DNA of 18,032 bases from JABMRP01 sp964444795. Its GTDB lineage: Bacteria > Planctomycetota > Planctomycetia > Pirellulales > Thermoguttaceae. A model generated the notes under the pieces. It saw only the letters and a program-made list of their open reading frames with translations. It searched no databases and was not told the DNA's origin. The stretch covers positions 1 through 18,032 of the forward strand of contig CAYUIQ010000186.1 of NCBI GenBank assembly GCA_964444795.1, written 5' to 3'. The translations under genes and the position numbers were made by a program. This document shows, one piece after another, positions 15,718 through 18,032 of the stretch (positions within the stretch are counted from its first letter, which is position 1; each line of letters starts with the position of its first letter).

Positions 15718-15945
15718 TTACGCGTCGCCGCTTTTTCCAGCCGCATCCGCGTTGGGCGTCTTGCTGTTGCCCCCGGCGGCCTCATTCCGGCGAATGGCAT
15801 CAAACACCTCGCGCCGGTGGACTGGAACTTCCTTAGGGGCCTCGACCCCTAAACGGACCTTGTCCCCCCGAATCTCCACGACCACGATCGTAATGTCATC
15901 GTTGATGACAATACTTTCGTTTTTCTTTCGGGACAGAACTAGCAT
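15718..15945 (-). CDS. csrA: Carbon storage regulator CsrA
   Basis: The 75-residue product is an RNA-binding dimer that binds GGA motifs in mRNA leaders and changes translation and stability. The family pattern is complete: MLVLSRKKNESIVIND, then IRGDKVRLGVEAPKEVPVHR, including the conserved R of VHRREV. The tail from about residue 55 is Asn/Ala/Gly/Ser-rich and poorly conserved. The ATG at 15945 is chosen because it is the universal CsrA start and has AAGGAAG upstream; the in-frame ATG at 15993 would add 16 atypical residues. No flagellar genes or fliW are beside it, so its targets here are unknown. Confidence 0.96.
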   Translation of the reverse strand: MLVLSRKKNESIVINDDITIVVVEIRGDKVRLGVEAPKEVPVHRREVFDAIRRNEAAGGNSKTPNADAAGKSGDA

Positions 15946-16022
15946 TACACTTCTTCCTTGTCTATTCTGCCGAGGCACCCTATTTATCCACATATGGGGT
16001 CACCCCGACCCAGTGTGAGTGT

Positions 16023-16032
16023 GTGTCGACAC
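16023..16032. promoter_or_regulatory. 10-bp palindrome in csrA leader
   Basis: GTGTCGACAC is a perfect palindrome. It is set just downstream of the expected csrA transcription start, about 80-90 bp before the ATG. It could be an operator or simply a short leader stem. Confidence 0.3.
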
Positions 16033-16041
16033 TCATAATTC

Positions 16042-16070
16042 ACTCTATCTGGTCTTTGGCAACAAGTCAA
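16042..16070 (-). promoter_or_regulatory. csrA: Predicted csrA promoter
   Basis: On the minus strand TTGACT (16065-16070) and TAGAGT (16042-16047) are separated by 17 bp. The -35 is strong and the -10 moderate. Start would be near 16035, giving an approximately 90-nt leader. Confidence 0.45.
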
Positions 16071-16353
16071 GAAAACAAAAATGGGAATGTCGCCATTTCG
16101 GTGCGAATTTCGGATGGCCCGCTAGGCGCTGTCGGCATGGTTGTCACAACAGGCCCTCCGCCACCCCTTGAACTCGTCGAACACGCAAGACACGTAGTCT
16201 ACGCTGACCGCATGGAACGGTTGAATTTCCCTTGCGATGGCCACCATCAAGGGGTCGCAGTGAAAACCGTATCTCCTTATGAGAACATGATTTGCAATGC
16301 AAACTTGAACTTGAACCACCCGCCGGGGTGTTCCTGATTCGGTCCTGCGGCTT
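16071..16353. other. Low-complexity-of-function spacer, no supported gene
   Basis: Together with flanking sequence this makes more than 500 bp between csrA and the NuoI-type gene. A 104-codon plus-strand ORF (16023-16337) and a 92-codon minus-strand ORF (16122-16400) cross it. Both have mixed codon use, no ribosome site and no familiar motif. Base composition is less GC-rich than in neighbouring genes. It may be a decayed gene leading into the small ORF at 16354, or spacer. Confidence 0.35.
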
Positions 16354-16497
16354 GTGCGGAAAAATACGGCGGCCCCCTCCGGAGTCTTCGTCGTCGACAA
16401 CCGGATTTACGTGAATATCGAGTCGCTACCACGCCGCGTCACCCAAGTCGGACCACTTGAAATCACCCCTCTACAATTCCCCGCGCGGGTACGTTAG
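16354..16497 (+). CDS. Possible small or broken hypothetical protein
   Basis: The reading frame from a GTG at 16354 gives 47 residues. It ends in a folded-looking beta-type segment, VFVVDNRIYVNIESLPRR, followed by a Pro-containing tail. The frame actually stays open from 16315, after a TGA at 16312, and those extra codons (RRGVPDSVLRL) also look protein-like, so the true start may have been lost. Codon use resembles the neighbours. No ribosome site or known family is recognised. It ends 33 bp before the NuoI-type gene on the same strand. It could be a genuine small gene or the C-terminal remnant of a longer one. Confidence 0.35.
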   Translation: MRKNTAAPSGVFVVDNRIYVNIESLPRRVTQVGPLEITPLQFPARVR

Positions 16498-16530
16498 AAT
16501 TCGTATTCCCTAACGATCGAGGCATGACCG

Positions 16531-17067
16531 ATGCGGAAATGGTTTGCGAACATTTGGCAGGCAGTGGTCACGGTGGCCGATGCCTTGCGGGTAACCGCGG
16601 GATACTGGCTTGGGACATACTCGCCCGAGCGGCAAACGTACACCGAGCGGTTTGAATACCCGGAACTCCCCGTTGCGGTGAAGCCGCGCTTCCGCGGTTT
16701 TCACCGCTTTGATCTGAGTAGTTGCATTGCCTGCGAGCGTTGTGCGCGGGACTGCCCGATCAATTGCATCTACATCGGCAAGGAGAAGCCCCCCAGCGGC
16801 AAGGGTTTCCGTGTCACCAGTTTCGTGATCGACTATACCAAGTGCATGTTCTGCGCGATGTGTACCGAGGGCTGTCCGGTGGATTGCATTTTCATGGGGT
16901 CGACGCACGATCTAAGCTGCTACAGTCGCGACGGATGCATCGTGGATTTCGCCCGGCTTCCGCAGGAAGTGGCCTGGGGGCAAGCGTCGCTCAATCCGAC
17001 CGCGGTGGCCACCTCCAAGGAGATCGCGGCTCCGGTGCATGGTGGTCCGACCTCGTCGAAGAGCTAG
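16531..17067 (+). CDS. nuoI: NuoI-type 2x[4Fe-4S] ferredoxin subunit
   Basis: The product is 178 residues. Two cluster motifs of the form CxxCxxCxxxCP are intact: C65/C68/C71/C75 (CIACERCARDCP) and C105/C108/C111/C115 (CMFCAMCTEGCP). The N-terminus before the first cluster (TAGYWLGTYSPERQTYTERF, then FRGFHRFD) is the NuoI pattern, in which this peripheral-arm subunit carries electrons towards quinone in respiratory complex I. GAGG lies 8 bp before the ATG. No other nuo gene is in the window, so it either belongs to a scattered complex I or serves as a stand-alone electron carrier. The Ala/Thr/Ser-rich tail after about residue 150 is unremarkable. A short GC-rich stem (17072-17084) follows its stop. 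Confidence 0.9.
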   Translation: MRKWFANIWQAVVTVADALRVTAGYWLGTYSPERQTYTERFEYPELPVAVKPRFRGFHRFDLSSCIACERCARDCPINCIYIGKEKPPSGKGFRVTSFVIDYTKCMFCAMCTEGCPVDCIFMGSTHDLSCYSRDGCIVDFARLPQEVAWGQASLNPTAVATSKEIAAPVHGGPTSSKS

Positions 17068-17249
17068 CAATCCGCCGTCGGCGGGGAAATGCTGGAAACG
17101 GGGCCTATCCCGGGAATGACTTCCCCCGGATCCCCTTCGATGAGCATCGCCTGCCGCGCGGCATTCCCCAACAGAGGGGTATTTCAAGGGGAATTTCCCG
17201 CCTTTGGCCCGGAAATGTGTTACCATTGTTTAGGTTGGATGGTAGCTTC

Positions 17250-17765
17250 ATGCCCCGCGCTGGGGACTTCCCCTTGCCACTGGAAGGTGTTCCTTTGTTT
17301 GAGATCAGGAACACGGCCGACACCGAGACACTCCTGCGGTTCGATGCCGATTCGCTTCTCGGCGCCGATCTGGCGGGCCAATCCCTCCATGGGGCCAATC
17401 TGCGGAAGGCGCTGCTCAAACGGACCAATCTTCAGCAGGCCGACCTGCGGCAAGCCGATCTGACCTTTGCGACGATGTTCGAGGCGCGGCTTTCCGGCGC
17501 AAACCTCCAGCAGGCGACCCTCACCGGCGCCGCGCTGATCTTGGCCGATCTGACCGGAGCCAATCTCTCCGGCGCCAACTTGCACAATGCCAACCTCTTT
17601 CAGGCCGATCTGACCGAGGCGAACCTTCGAGGGGCGCGGTTGACGGGAACCGACATGACCGATGCCCTGCTGGACAACGCCGATCTGGCGGACGCCGTAT
17701 TCGATCAGGCGACCCGATGGCCTGTGGGGATCGATCCAACCTCGTTGGGGGCGATCGGCCGCTAG
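17250..17765 (+). CDS. Pentapeptide-repeat protein
   Basis: The product is 171 residues. From about residue 36 to 150 it is built of A(D/N)LXX repeats (for example GADLAGQSLHGANL and ADLTGANLSGANLHNANL), which form a right-handed quadrilateral beta helix. The C-terminal ATRWPVGIDP segment is the usual cap of this family. There is no signal peptide or TM segment, so it is likely cytoplasmic. Function is unknown; a few relatives mimic DNA and bind gyrase, most are uncharacterised. The start is uncertain: ATG at 17250 is used, but an in-frame GTG at 17217 is possible and neither has a strong ribosome site. It overlaps the convergent H-X9-DG gene by 4 bp at the stops. Confidence 0.85.
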   Translation: MPRAGDFPLPLEGVPLFEIRNTADTETLLRFDADSLLGADLAGQSLHGANLRKALLKRTNLQQADLRQADLTFATMFEARLSGANLQQATLTGAALILADLTGANLSGANLHNANLFQADLTEANLRGARLTGTDMTDALLDNADLADAVFDQATRWPVGIDPTSLGAIGR

Positions 17766-18032
17766 TCGATCAAAGGCTTCCACAACCGATCATGCAGTTC
17801 CAGGTTCGTCGGATCGATCTCGCCCGGATCCCGCGAGTCGACGTGGCCGTCGAAAAACAGCACGTTGACCGCACCGCCGTGCCGCGGCGCCACGCGCTCC
17901 GCGAAGATGTCCGACGAGTCCGGCCCGACCACGCTGGCGACGATCTTCGTGTAGTCGAGCATCAGGATCTTGGTCCCATCCTGCTGCATCCGGTGCGAGC
18001 GGTTGTTCATGCCGTAGTCGGCTTGCATGGTC
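17762..18032 (-). CDS. H-X9-DG (DUF1559-type) protein, 5' end outside window
   Basis: Only the C-terminal 90 or so residues lie in the window; the frame is open through the right edge. The hallmark is RHGGAVNVLFFDGHV, which fits the H-X9-DG spacing exactly. The segments ADYGMNNRSHRM before it and ELHDRLWKP at the end are also family-like. Full members carry an N-terminal type IV pilin-like methylation and membrane segment and are found in many copies per planctomycete genome; their role is not established. An internal ATG at 18028 would give an 88-residue product but lacks the expected N-terminus. Confidence 0.85.
   Translation of the reverse strand, partial: TMQADYGMNNRSHRMQQDGTKILMLDYTKIVASVVGPDSSDIFAERVAPRHGGAVNVLFFDGHVDSRDPGEIDPTNLELHDRLWKPLID

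Noticed and set aside
16722..17249. Long upstream extension of the pentapeptide ORF
   Set aside because: It overlaps the NuoI-type gene in another frame and carries no pentapeptide pattern; the repeats begin after 17250.

Overview
The window looks like a piece of a planctomycete chromosome, probably from the Pirellula/Rhodopirellula side of the phylum. The DNA is GC-rich. At the right edge is an H-X9-DG (DUF1559-type) protein, a family greatly expanded in Planctomycetes. Several proteins are secreted or membrane-anchored with long, low-similarity Pro/Ala/Arg-rich segments, and the intergenic spaces hold palindromes of a kind I associate with this phylum. The assignment is inference from protein style and family content; no rRNA is present to settle it.

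Left part (1-8619): an envelope-oriented block. A membrane-anchored TPR protein runs directly into a polysaccharide-export (Poly_export/SLBB) lipoprotein. Convergent to these are two minus-strand genes, an FHA-domain protein with a long acidic tail and a membrane-anchored HEAT-like repeat protein. A secreted protein of unknown function (6182-7144) faces a secreted protein that resembles a clan CD (gingipain/caspase-type) cysteine peptidase (7219-8619, minus).

Middle (8620-12073): a long leader carrying five perfect tandem copies of a 16-bp unit leads into a tungsten/molybdenum aldehyde:ferredoxin oxidoreductase. A DapA/N-acetylneuraminate-lyase family aldolase follows 51 bp later, which suggests a two-gene catabolic unit that makes and oxidises an aldehyde. 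Just downstream lies a short remnant of an RHS/YD-repeat core domain.

Right-middle (12070-16070): a run of minus-strand genes. Read in transcription order they are csrA, tRNA-Glu(UUC), ferrochelatase, a two-TM SPFH/band-7 protein, a ribbon-helix-helix protein and an aldo/keto reductase. Credible sigma70-like promoters lie before csrA, before the tRNA and before the SPFH gene. The tRNA-Glu gene and hemH are only 17 bp apart with no terminator between them. A 58-nt hairpin sits in the predicted SPFH mRNA leader.

Right end (16071-18032): a weakly coding stretch with one small ORF, then a stand-alone NuoI-type 8-Fe ferredoxin subunit and a pentapeptide-repeat protein, with the truncated H-X9-DG protein facing them. 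The strongest candidates for something new are the 16-bp repeat array in the oxidoreductase leader, the tRNA-Glu/hemH arrangement, the SPFH-RHH pair with its structured leader, and the clan-CD-like secreted peptidase.
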